Assembly (NCBI GenBank): GCA_933228895.1
Contig: OW121852.1
Location: 130,009,544 to 130,073,543, forward strand
Reading direction: 5' to 3'
From: Platycnemis pennipes
Lineage: Eukaryota > Arthropoda > Insecta > Odonata > Platycnemididae
Length of the DNA: 64,000 nt
Positions 55,222 to 64,000 of this stretch are shown piece by piece. The position numbers were made by a program, and so were the translations under genes. Each line of letters begins with the position of its first letter. Position 1 is the first letter of the stretch. Under the pieces are notes generated by a model. It saw nothing but the letters and a program-made list of their open reading frames with translations. It ran no database searches and was not told the DNA's origin.

Positions 55222-55500
55222 TTTTTATAGTCGAATCTGATAGAATTTCTAGAATAAAAATACCCTTATTTTTCCGTTCTTCGGTCGGTCAATTAGTTCT
55301 CGAGTTATAAGCGGCGAAAAACTGATGTTTTTAACCCTTTCGGAAAAGTGGGCGTGATGCGACCTCATTACGTCATCCACTTCGTCCAATCACAAGTGAG
55401 AGCGCGAAGCTCCTATGCCTTGTCACAATGGAGGACACAAAGCTGACTCTGCCAATGGAAGTGGTAGCGACAGAATCCCTTCAGGCAGACCTCCCTGAAA
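55222..55500 (+). repeat. Dispersed repeat R1, copy 3
   Basis: Contains TCGAGTTATAAGCGGCGAAA, AACCCTTTCGGAAAAGTGGG and ACTTCGTCCAATCACAAGTG. It diverges from copies 1 and 2 after 55495. Confidence 0.75.
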
Positions 55501-55892
55501 TAAGATCAAACCTAAATAAACCTAGACTTATTAAACACTTTCTAGGGACCTTCCGAAATTGATTCTTTGGTCTTCCTCTACACGCATATTCCCCAATTTC
55601 GCATTCCCGACATACAATTTCAAATATCCATCTATAGCAATATCTTCTGATAAGTCACCTTATTACTATTAATATCATCCATTCATCATTATTTTTTTCT
55701 TTCTTCATCCTGCATATTTTTCTTTTTCTTTCTTCTTTACTTACCTGGTTATCGTGGTCCTAGATCTTAGGAAAGATGCCCACGTGTCAGGGCATTTATT
55801 TAACCTATGCTGGTTAAAACCTAGTGACAGAAGAAAATACTTTTTGGGCGCTTTTCTTTTCTCTCCCAAGAGAAAACGCCGGAACATTTTCT
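55501..55892. other. Unassigned DNA
   Basis: Contains a polypyrimidine tract at 55690-55745 and nothing else recognised. Confidence 0.3.
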
Positions 55893-57377
55893 GGGGCCGT
55901 ATTCTGTAACTTGGGTGATGTCTATCACCGGTGATAGACATCACCGAAAAACTTCACCCGTCCTTGACGTTTCCGATTCTGTAACTGGGTGGTGAAGTTT
56001 CTTCACCCGGTGATGAGGGTGTTATGAAAAATTGCGCCGTCTAGTTCTGGCAAAATTAGATTAGCCAATAAAGAGAGCCAGTTGTATCACATGACCGCAA
56101 GGCAGGCAAGTAATGTGCAAATTAAATGCTTGTAGTCACGATCATGTATGTTCATGCTTGTAGTAATGGTTTCTCGAGTAATGATATGTTTGATAATATT
56201 TATTATGATGTTCTAATAACCCGGCTAGGTGATTATTAACAGTAGGATTAATATATATTACGAAGTGAACAATAGATTACTTTGTTTTATTGAACATCAA
56301 CAAAAACAATTGCACCATATTCTATCGTGATACGTGAATAAACCACGGTGAATGTGATTAATTTTTCAGTTTCCTATTTTCAACTTCCACAATATCAATC
56401 ATGAACAGCGTAAATGGTGTTTTTCACTTGTTTGCGAAGACTCAAATGTACACAACAACAGTCATTCGCGTAATAAATAGGTATATCATCATCGTACAAG
56501 TCGATAGAAAGGGAGCTGCGAAAAACAAACGTAAATATATAACGAGCAACCGAAAAATTTCTTAATTACTCAAATTGTTTGTGTTAAAATATTGCCCAAA
56601 TACCTACTCTGAATCTAATCTTGTTTGTGTACGTATAGTAACTTGGAAATGTGATTGTTGGCTTGGTTAACCGAACTTGAATACAGTGTATCAGAACCAT
56701 ATAGACGTGTGTTATTCCTCGATCGTAAAATCGTACGCAATATATTTGCAATAATTTAAACAAACATGATTACTCGTCGAAGTGAAATTTTAATTGGTTC
56801 TATTTCGTTGTATACAATTATGTATTTTGGTGTCCATATAATCTTATTACTATACTCGTACAAGAAATTTTGACTTTTCTAAGTAAATTAGAGATGTTAT
56901 TATTGCTCTGCCATTGTTTTAGCAATTTTATAAATATTTATTTCAATGCTTGTATGTATGTCTTTTTGCCCCTGAAATTTTGGATGGTATGCAAAATTTG
57001 GGATAGGTTAACACAGGTCATTTTTTACTTACGTCAAAACACATTAATTTAGAGTTGTATGACAGTAAATATACCATTTTAATTATTGTTATTATATGCA
57101 CGTGTTATTTTTTCCGTTTAAATTGCGTCAGAGTCCCTACATTAACGTTATTAATGAATGCACGATGTTTGTTTCTCGCTAACATGATGGCGGACCCTCA
57201 ATATATTTACGGGGTGATGAGATAAGGGCGGCTATTGAGGAGGTGATGTGATATCACCCTGTTTGGGGTGAAGAACATCACCTCGTCGCGTTACAGAATC
57301 GGAAGAGCGGTGATAGGTGATGTTCATCACCGGTGAAGGCTCATCACCGGTGATGACGAGTTACAGAATACGGCCCC
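55893..57377. mobile_element. 1.5-kb nonautonomous DNA transposon, Harbinger-like ends
   Basis: The termini GGGGCCGTATTCTGTAACT and AGTTACAGAATACGGCCCC are exact inverses. Just inside are palindromes: TGTCTATCACCGGTGATAGA (55918-55939, arms continue) on the left, and TCATCACCGGTGA twice on the right (57327-57355). A second inverted pair GATTCTGTAAC / GTTACAGAATC lies at about 55976 and 57290. The 1.2-kb interior is AT-rich without a transposase. GGGCCGTATTCT-type ends suggest PIF/Harbinger or a relative; the target duplication is not clear because the flanks are themselves partly inverted. Confidence 0.8.
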
Positions 57378-58105
57378 TGGAAATGTTCAAGATTAGGGCA
57401 GGTATAACTTGCAGGAAATCCCGCTCGGAATACAATCCTTTACACTATCCCACACCCCGAACTAATGTGTATTTTCATTCGAAGATCAGTTGCTTCTTGC
57501 TGCTTCTGCGCTTGCTCCTCAGTGTGGCCACTCCCCTTCGCCCGGCGAATGTCTCTTGTTTTCGATGGGGCGAGTCAATGGTAATCTCGTCCGTCCGGCC
57601 AAGCCCCACACCACTCCTTGCCCTTACAGGCCGCAGATTCACCGCATACGCACTACAACTGGGCGGAAGCCGTCCAACACGTTTTTCTGCGTGTCGTTAA
57701 CTTCAGGGTGAAGTGGGGAAAATTGCCCATGAACTTCCTTGCTTGCCTCTTCCAGTAGAACTAAGCCGTGTGTCCATTGAGTGTGTTATGTAGATGTATC
57801 TTATGCTAAAATCCCAACAAGCATTGAAAATACTTGATCAACATTACCCATCAATTTTGAGATTGATTTCACATAACCTTCCTGTGGATTCTTCCATCAG
57901 CCTTTCTGGGTTATCTATTTGACACAACTCAATACGAGTATATCATAGGTCTCCTCAAGTTATTAAAATCGATTTGCCTTCACCGGATCAGATCACTATA
58001 AATCAAGGTGTGTACTTCCGCCTTCGCAGGATATTCTCTCTATTAGTCCAATCAGTTGTTTTTGAATGTTCATAACGCGGAAACTTTAGGGATATAGGGT
58101 AAGTG
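57378..58105. other. Unassigned DNA
   Basis: No recognisable element. Overlapping frames at 57317-57711 extend out of the transposon end and show no domain. Confidence 0.3.
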
Positions 58106-58495
58106 TGAAGCGCAGAGTATCTAGGTTTCTTAAAAGGTTTTACATCTACATCAACATAAAACATACCCTGCAAGCCACCATAGATGTGTGTGGAAAGTTT
58201 ACGATAGGTTTAATAGTGTATCAGAATAAATAGAAGAATTAGATCAGGAACCATTACCACACCGTAGGTTGAAGTGCAGATTAAATCTCTTACTGAACTT
58301 TCAATCGGATAGCTTTACTGAGGATGCTAGGTATATATGAAAAACAACTACGTATTATGGTAGATTTGACCATATAAATAAGAGCAGAGACATTTTTGCA
58401 CCAATAGATTCAAAATTTCATTTTCCCCCGTACTATAAGAGAACAGAATAGGCAGAACAGCAAAGGGATAGGTAGGTGAAATACCTTGTCAGTAG
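58106..58495 (+). mobile_element. Diverged LINE family A fragment with nested LINE B end
   Basis: Codons around RFLKRFYDRFNSVSE are split by a nested insertion at 58140-58200. The copy then continues to the KGIGR codons and stops before the 3' UTR. More diverged than most A copies. Confidence 0.8.
58140..58200 (-). mobile_element. Nested hairpin-only LINE family B end
   Basis: TACATCTACATCAACAT and the hairpin, in minus orientation, are flanked by AAAGGTTT and AAAGTTT, a likely short target duplication within the A copy. Confidence 0.8.
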
Positions 58496-58714
58496 TAAGT
58501 ATAATACATGGTATTTGGTGGTCCATCTGAAACTCTTATCCGTAGCAGCCCATGCCTTTTAAATGTAAATTGACATTTCCTTGGGTTGATGCAGCCATCA
58601 TGAAGCCATCACATCATGTAAAACATTCAATAGTCATTTCCTAAGTAGGTATGATCTAAGTTGTGAAGCGCGAACTCAAGTAAGGTCCCTTGCGCCGAGA
58701 TCGCCGGACAAGAA

Positions 58715-58988
58715 TCGGTCAATGATAGATTCAAAATGTCATTTTTCCCCCGTACTATAAGCGAAAAGAATAGGCAGCGTAGCAAAGGGATAGATAGGGG
58801 AAATATTTTAGAGTAGTCTGTAGTGCATGATGCATGTATTAACGCCTTAAATACTATAGATACTAACAATCTAGTAGCATGAGACCCTATAGTTGCTTGT
58901 TTGCCTGTCAATGGTGCATGCTTGGTGATCTTCACCTACTGCCACACACCCTCGTGCTGGCTTGCAGGGTATCGTGCAGATGTAGATT
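58715..58988 (+). mobile_element. LINE family A tail
   Basis: Begins at codons for DRFKMSFFPRTI, with 3' UTR, hairpin and a TGCAGATGTAGA tail. Confidence 0.9.
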
Positions 58989-58990
58989 AT

Positions 58991-59185
58991 AGATGGAGGT
59001 GCAGATGCTCCATCCGTACCGATTCCTACACATAGACTCAAATCTAAACCCAGTTCTTTCACATTTTCTAAAACTGTTTTACCAAGAGTCTTCTCAGTAA
59101 GTTTTGTTTTCGTCTTTTCTGTCAATCGCACATCAGTCATATCTGTAGCAGACTTGTATGCATCAATGAATGTTACGAGGGTAAT
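58991..59185 (-). pseudogene. hAT-type transposase fragment
   Basis: The minus-strand frame reads TFIDAYKSATDMTDVRLTEK, then a TEKTLGKTVLENVKELGLDL block, CVGIGTDGAS. The pattern of a helix ending GLDLS.C.GIGTDGAS matches the region around the second catalytic aspartate of hAT and ZMYM-like transposases. Only about 65 codons remain, squeezed between two LINE A tails. The peptide is cut off right after GAS. Confidence 0.65.
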
Positions 59186-59432
59186 ACTACAAGAGAAAAG
59201 AATAGGCGTCATAGCAAAGGGATAGGTAGGGGAAATATTTTAGAGTAGTCTGTAGTGCATGATGCATGTGTTAATCCCTTAAATACTATAGATACTAACA
59301 ATCTAGTTACATGAGTCCCTATAGTTGCCTGTTTATGTATCAATAGTGCATGCTTGGTGATCTTCACCCCCTGCCATACACCCTCGAGGTGGCTTGCAGA
59401 GTATCGTGTGAATGTAGATGCAGATATGCGGA
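59186..59432 (+). mobile_element. LINE family A tail
   Basis: Starts at the RTIREKNRRHSKGIGRGN-like codons, 3' UTR, hairpin and a tail with TGTGAATGTAGATGCAGAT. Confidence 0.88.
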
Positions 59433-59830
59433 GGGAACAACGGAGGAGAGGTGTGTGTACTGAATTATCACCAAACGCGCTTCGCAGGAACTAGATGTTG
59501 TAGATAGGTTACAATTCTTAATTGCTTAATACAGGAAACGTGGTAGTGAAAAAAGAAGAAAACTTGAAAAATAGTAGGCATTATCCACACAATTTAAAAC
59601 CACCATTCAACCATTACTGGATTACAACTGACCAGTGCCATTTTCAAGGCGCCTCACACGAGTAATGAGTCTGTATGTATGTGCCTATTTTCTACTCTTC
59701 AAGTTTTTCTTTCTTTTACAATATGTTAGAGATCCCCAGTGTTCCCTGAAGTGAAACTATTTGTTTCAAACGTGTTTGTCATGCACCCGGCACCCCACTA
59801 AACGCTTTGTGTCTACTTAGACCTGTGTTA
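59433..59830. other. Unassigned DNA
   Basis: No feature recognised. Confidence 0.3.
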
Positions 59831-60076
59831 TGTGGCCTCTTTACAAGATACAATTTTTTGTAGAATTTCTTGTACAAACTCTTGTATGAGGACATTGTAC
59901 CGTGTAAAGCGGCAAATTGTACGAACCCTTGTGCGATTGTCTGAATGACTGAACGGGAAATAGAACTGTTCTAACTCCATTCAGACAAACATACAATTTC
60001 GTTCCGTTTATAAAATCGTTTGTGCAAGAAATTGTACAAAAAAATTGTTTCGTGTAAAGCGGCTTTTATAAGATTA
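59831..60076. mobile_element. Inverted-repeat MITE of unknown superfamily
   Basis: The left end TTTACAAGATACAATTTTTT and AATTTCTTGTACAAAC recur inverted at 60005-60066 (GTGCAAGAAATTGTAC, AAAAAATTGTTTCGTGTAAA). An inner inverted pair ATTGTCTGAATG / CATTCAGACAAA lies at 59934-59993, and CCGTGTAAAGCGGC occurs again internally near 59900. No clear target duplication. Confidence 0.7.
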
Positions 60077-60086
60077 CTTTCCTACA

Positions 60087-60180
60087 TGTACATAATTTCT
60101 ACGTATTATCCTGCGAGCCACCACGAGGGTGTGTGGCAGGGGGTGAACGTCAACAAACATGCACTATTGACATGCAACAA
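60087..60180 (-). mobile_element. LINE family A end
   Basis: Minus-strand hairpin at 60105-60147 with a short stretch of 3' UTR. Confidence 0.75.
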
Positions 60181-60212
60181 GGATATTTAATGGAGAAATG
60201 CAAGATAATTCT

Positions 60213-60471
60213 CTTGAGGGGTGAATTCTCACCGAATATGCACTACATATCATACATTTAAAAGGATAAGTATTAATATATTAGTGTAACCTGCAATGTT
60301 TAAAAAGATAAAAATAGCAAACTACGCATGCAAAAACGTGCTGTTAGTTGGGTTACCTTCAAGTTCTTACACCAACATGCAACTACCTATGCTATGAATT
60401 CAATCACTCGTATTGGACATATTTACCGCTATTATTATCCCTAATTGTACTAGAAAAAAAGGACATTTTGA
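60213..60471 (-). mobile_element. LINE family B' fragment without hairpin
   Basis: 3' UTR of the B' subfamily (AACTACGCATGCAAAAACG) up to the TTTTGAATCT codons, where a second B copy begins with its own tail. The hairpin end is damaged. Confidence 0.8.
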
Positions 60472-61364
60472 ATCTACATCTACATAATACCCTGCAAGCC
60501 ACCATAAAGGTGTGTGGCAGGGGGTGAACTCTCACCAAACATGCACTATATATCATGCATAAAAAAGGGATTAGTACTTGTATAGGTACTGTTCAAAACT
60601 ACGCTATTTAAAAAAGGATAAAAATAGCAAAACATACATGCAAAAACATGCCGTTAGTTGGGTTAGCTATACCAACATGCAGCTACCAATGTTATCCATT
60701 GCTACACTCGTACTGGATATATTTACCGTTATTCATATCCCTAATAGTACGAGGAAAAAAGTACATTTTGAATCTGTCAGTTCGGCAATCAATTTCTCTC
60801 ATTTTGTGATTATGGTCCAGTCTACCATAGTAAGTTGGGGTCCGCAAAATATTTTTAACATCATCACTGAAAAAATGGTCTTGGAATTTATTTAAGAGAT
60901 TAAGTCTTAATTTCAACCTGCGATCTGACAAGGATTCCCAATTTAATTCATTTAATAGACTGGTTACGCTAATAAGGTTATCATACCGTCCCTTTACAAA
61001 TCTTGCCGATCTTCGCTGCACACGTTCAAGTTCGTTATTTAGACCGATTTCGTAGGGATCCCATACACTGGCAGCATATTCCAAATTAGGTCTAACAAGG
61101 GAAAAGTAGCTGATTTCTCGCACATGATCGTCACATTTACCCAGTATTCTTTTGATGAATCCCAGTTTACGATTCACTTGACCCATTATTTCACGTATGT
61201 GTTTAACCCAGGAAAGATCATGTATCAGTCTTATTCCAAGATATATAATGGATTCCACGTTTGTTACTCCATTGTTACTTATATCGTAAGTGTTAGGAGG
61301 AGAACAATTCTTTTTCCAAAAATTCATTACTACAGATTTTTTTAAATTTAATTCTGACTGCCAT

Positions 61365-61541
61365 ATCAGGAAGAAGACAAAATTTGCAATTTACCACATA
61401 AAAACTTTATTCCGACTCGGGTTTCGTTGGCAATGCAACATCGTCAGGTCCGAAGATGTTGCAGTGCCAACGAAACGTGTTGCAAATTATTTCTTCTTTC
61501 TGATATGTTCGAATACCACGCAATATCGCCAGAATCTACGG
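61365..61541. mobile_element. Nested Penelope-type foldback with hammerhead-like motifs
   Basis: Flanks 61346-61364 and 61542-61560 are direct copies of LINE sequence (17 of 19 match; ATTCTGACTGCCAT / ATTCTAACTGCCAT). Inside, a central inverted repeat 61421-61476 contains CTGACGA, stem-loop, GAAAC on the minus strand and CCGAAGA, stem-loop, GAAAC on the plus strand. An outer inverted pair (ATATCAGGAAGAAG / CTTCTTTCTGATAT) borders it. It has the same architecture as 17123-17499 but a different sequence. Confidence 0.75.
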
Positions 61542-61693
61542 ATTTCATTCTAACTGCCATGTATGACACCATTTTTCAATTGCTTGTAGGTCATCATTTA
61601 AATATTCTTTATCATTTGGCATAAAATTTCCCTGTACACTACTGCGTCACCGGCAAATAGACGAAGTTGACTGTTTACCACCTTATTTATATC

Positions 61694-62056
61694 TAGGGAT
61701 GGGTCGGTTCGGTTCTTCCGTTCTCGGTTCCTCCGGTTCTTGAGCTTAGAACCGGAACCGAGGCCAAAAATAATCGGTAATGAAATAATTGTCGCGAAAA
61801 CCAGTTTGAAACCTACTCATACTCCGAAAGTGGAGGCTTCACATTAAAACCTGGTGAAATAGTGTACTTAGATGCTTCAAAGTCACGAATCTATCTATTT
61901 CAGTCTCTGAAATTGATTATTGATTACCTACATTATCTTACCATTGAGCAATGCAAAGTAAGTGGTAAATTAAGAACCGAGAATCGGAACCGAGAACCGA
62001 AGTTAAGAACCGAACCGAAACCGGAACCGAAAAAAAGTGGAACCGACCCATCCCTA
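61694..62056. mobile_element. hAT-like MITE family 3
   Basis: A 363-bp unit with exact 17-bp ends TAGGGATGGGTCGGTTC and its inverse. A perfect 8-bp duplication TTTATATC lies at 61686-61693 and 62057-62064. Subterminal parts repeat the GGTTC / GAACC motif many times, as expected for transposase binding sites. No coding capacity. Confidence 0.93.
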
Positions 62057-62090
62057 TTTATATCATTTATGTACAGAAGGAACACGTGTG

Positions 62091-62397
62091 GGATTTCCTA
62101 CCTAACCGTCAGATACCTATCCGCACTCACGTGGATTGCCCCTATTTCCCCCTATCTCCGTGACTTATCTATTTGATCTCACGGCGCAATCCACAGTGCC
62201 ACATTGCAGCCCTTGCCTTACTCTTCCCTCGCCTGAGCTTATTATAATCCCGTGGGTTGCAGAGATGAGAATTCTCCCCTGTTTCTCCCGCTGAAGTTTG
62301 ACAAGCTCGCTGACGGAAGATTTTGGGAATATGTTGGGGACTCCCTCGTGCTGTTGGGTCGTGAGAGGGAGGATTGAAAATGGAAATGCCTGATGAT
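62091..62397. other. Unassigned DNA
   Basis: No feature recognised. The minus frames 62165-62404 and 62169-62498 lack motifs. Confidence 0.3.
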
Positions 62398-62452
62398 GTT
62401 TCACCCCTGACCCACACCCTTGCGGTGCCTTGCAGGGTACAATGTAGATTCA
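62398..62452 (+). repeat. Variant LINE 3' end
   Basis: CACCCCTGACCCACACCCTT then GCGGTGCCTTGCAGGGTACA and ATGTAGAT show the shared hairpin plan in a sequence distinct from A and B. Confidence 0.65.
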
Positions 62453-63599
62453 TATCATCCAATTCTGTGTAATTTCTCCTGGCAACCTCATTATTCACTA
62501 GCCCTGTCCGAAACGTGTGCTTCTAGCGCTAATGATACTACAATGCTTGCTTGCAAGTGGAGGGGGGTAATGTCGGACACACCCGAAGTATGTCCGAACG
62601 CAAAGCACTCTGGGGGAAGCATGCTACGAAGCCAAATCACAGAAGCACGCTCCCATTGTTAAATGCTACGAAGCATTGTTGACGAGAATAACGAAAGATG
62701 GCGGAGACTTTGGCTACTTATAAATGTGTGTAGTATCTATTTTTTTTACTTCGTGTATTACATTTGCATAATTATCAATGTACATATCAATGATAAGATT
62801 TAATATACATATAATCGGTCATTTTCTTCCGATCTAAACATTTGATAGATGTTGCCCTCTATCGTGTTTCATTATACCTAGTGGTTATTTTTGTTGCCAC
62901 TACTGCTTAACGTCGCTCCTTACCGTAGACTGTCCGAATATGAAGTATTCTTTCCCAAGCATGCTTCACTGTACGTCAGCAATGTATCATCACCAAGAAT
63001 GCTTTGCCGATGCATACTTGGTTTTCGGATACGGCTACTGTCTTTCAGTTTCCTCCATTTTTTATGATTTTTACAATTATTCACTGCTTTTTAATTATTC
63101 TCCCACTAGATGTTTCTATTGCTTTCCCTTCTGCTTCAGGCATCCGTGAACCATCACGGGGGAGGAAGAACAATCGCCACGCATGTGTCTGAGAGGACAC
63201 TTTCTACCATGCAGATTTGCTAAAAGTACTAACCCGTTGAAACACTAATATGAAACGAAAAGTCACAGCACTACCACCCTAAGGAAATTATTGAGCATGC
63301 AGTCACGATACACGTGTCAAATGTTAGCAACAAAATAAAGCGTTAGTTCCGACGAGTTCCAGTTAGTTCAATGCTTAAAGGGCAGTGCGGACAAATAGAC
63401 ATATCACAGAAAAAGGATGAAATAGGGAAAATCCACGCGTATGGTATCTTGAAAGCTAGTTCACCTGGTGATTTAAGTATCTGTATTGATACTAGGCCAT
63501 GAGTCAAGTTCTATTTATTTGTGGAAAATTAGATATTTGTATCAATTTATAATCATGTTAGAAAGTCACACACTGCCACCGAAAAATTCGGAATTGATT
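62453..63599. other. Unassigned DNA
   Basis: No element or gene recognised. The plus frame 62940-63149 is rich in Cys, Phe and Tyr but has no known signature. Confidence 0.3.
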
Positions 63600-63944
63600 T
63601 CAATGGAATTATTCCGCAATGGCGCGGTTGGTCCCTCTCATCTTTGGCTCGCTTTCAATCGAAAGTCTCGTGGCCCGATTATTGCGGACCCCTTCTCTGG
63701 GGCCCTTTTGGGGGGGGGGGAGGGGGGCGACGCAGATCAATAGGTCGCCGATGGAACAGACGGCATGAACCCACAGCGCGGCGGCGGCGCCGGCGTCGCC
63801 TGATTATAAATATATCCACCGGCAGACAATAGACGATCGGCCTCCGAATGCGATTCAAGGTTCGGACCGGAAATAAAAGTGCGAGGTTTTTGCCAGCATT
63901 TGAATAATGAGTGTCGTAAACGAAGCCTCTGGTATTGACTCTAA
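63600..63944. other. GC-rich block with a TATA-like motif
   Basis: Includes a G-run at 63707-63720, GCGGCGGCGCC repeats near 63780 and TATAAATATA at about 63804. A core promoter is conceivable, but no convincing downstream exon is visible before the window ends. Confidence 0.3.
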
Positions 63945-63995
63945 AAGCGGTTTTACTCTGTCATTGAAACTGCGCAAGTTGATGTTGATTCCGTT
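63945..63995 (+). repeat. Relative of the 54315-54360 sequence
   Basis: About 37 of 46 bases match 54315-54360. In the matching frame it reads FYSVIETAQVDVDSV followed by a stop, so it is a decayed coding repeat. Confidence 0.5.
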
Positions 63996-64000
63996 TGAGC

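Larger units (their letters stand above)
60472..62090 (-). mobile_element. LINE family B copy with two nested insertions
   Basis: Hairpin end at 60472-60530, 3' UTR and the long frame 60692-61327 (NFWKKNCSPPNTYDISNNGV, RPNLEYAASVWDPYEIGLNN). It is interrupted at 61365-61541 and 61694-62056, with LINE sequence resuming in register each time (CTAACTGCCATG and ATGTACAGAAGGAAC). The 5' break is near 62090. Confidence 0.92.

Noticed and set aside
63907..64000. First exon of a gene starting MSVVNEASGIDSKSGF
   Set aside because: The segment overlaps a sequence repeated at 54315 whose matching frame is different and ends in a stop. The TATA-like word upstream is not enough.

Overview
The window looks like repeat-dense intergenic DNA from an arthropod nuclear genome. 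Three things support this: abundant non-LTR retrotransposons (LINEs), a Penelope-like element with a GIY-YIG domain, and many small inverted-repeat DNA elements with 8-bp target duplications. There is no operon structure and no recognisable host exon chain. The species cannot be named from the sequence. No host gene could be supported; nearly everything that can be read is mobile DNA or its debris.

Two related LINE families dominate, called A and B here (probably of the CR1/L2 type in the Jockey superfamily, an inference). Both end in the same 3' hairpin followed by TGTAGA-type tandem units instead of poly(A), and about forty such ends are present. The best family A copy (about 6010-8272) keeps a 704-codon reverse transcriptase frame. 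The best family B copy (49013-51252, minus) has two single-base frame breaks. Other copies are 5'-truncated or internally deleted. Further retroelements are family C (RTE-like tail, 18700-19690, 20701-20860, 36310-36720 and pieces inside 44746-53388), other Jockey-type tails (29486-29700, 35300-35645, 51255-52385) and a broken Penelope-like element (23780-25600).

Layout. 0-5 kb: relic of a repeat-encoded protein, then two LINE tails facing outward around a GC-rich block. 5-10 kb: hAT-like MITEs and the family A copy between inverted repeats. 10-23 kb: mostly minus-strand B tails, foldback elements (17.1-17.5 kb, 21.7-22.0 kb) and family C. 23-33 kb: Penelope-like element, a hAT-like MITE with a perfect duplication, more LINE tails. 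33-44 kb: GC-rich and AT-rich unassigned DNA, two oppositely oriented A copies sharing private mutations, chimeric R2/LINE B junctions. 44.7-53.4 kb: an 8.6-kb unit with perfect 30-bp inverted ends and a perfect 8-bp duplication, inserted in a B copy and filled with LINE pieces, some as inverted arms. 55.9-57.4 kb: a 1.5-kb Harbinger-like nonautonomous transposon with palindromic subterminal motifs. 58-62 kb: nested insertions, including a sliver of hAT transposase and a B copy interrupted by a Penelope-derived foldback and a hAT-like MITE.

The strongest candidates for something undescribed are the 8.6-kb unit, the head-to-head hammerhead-like foldback elements, the 3' hairpin shared by diverged LINE families, and the clustering of LINE breakpoints at one place in the reverse transcriptase gene.
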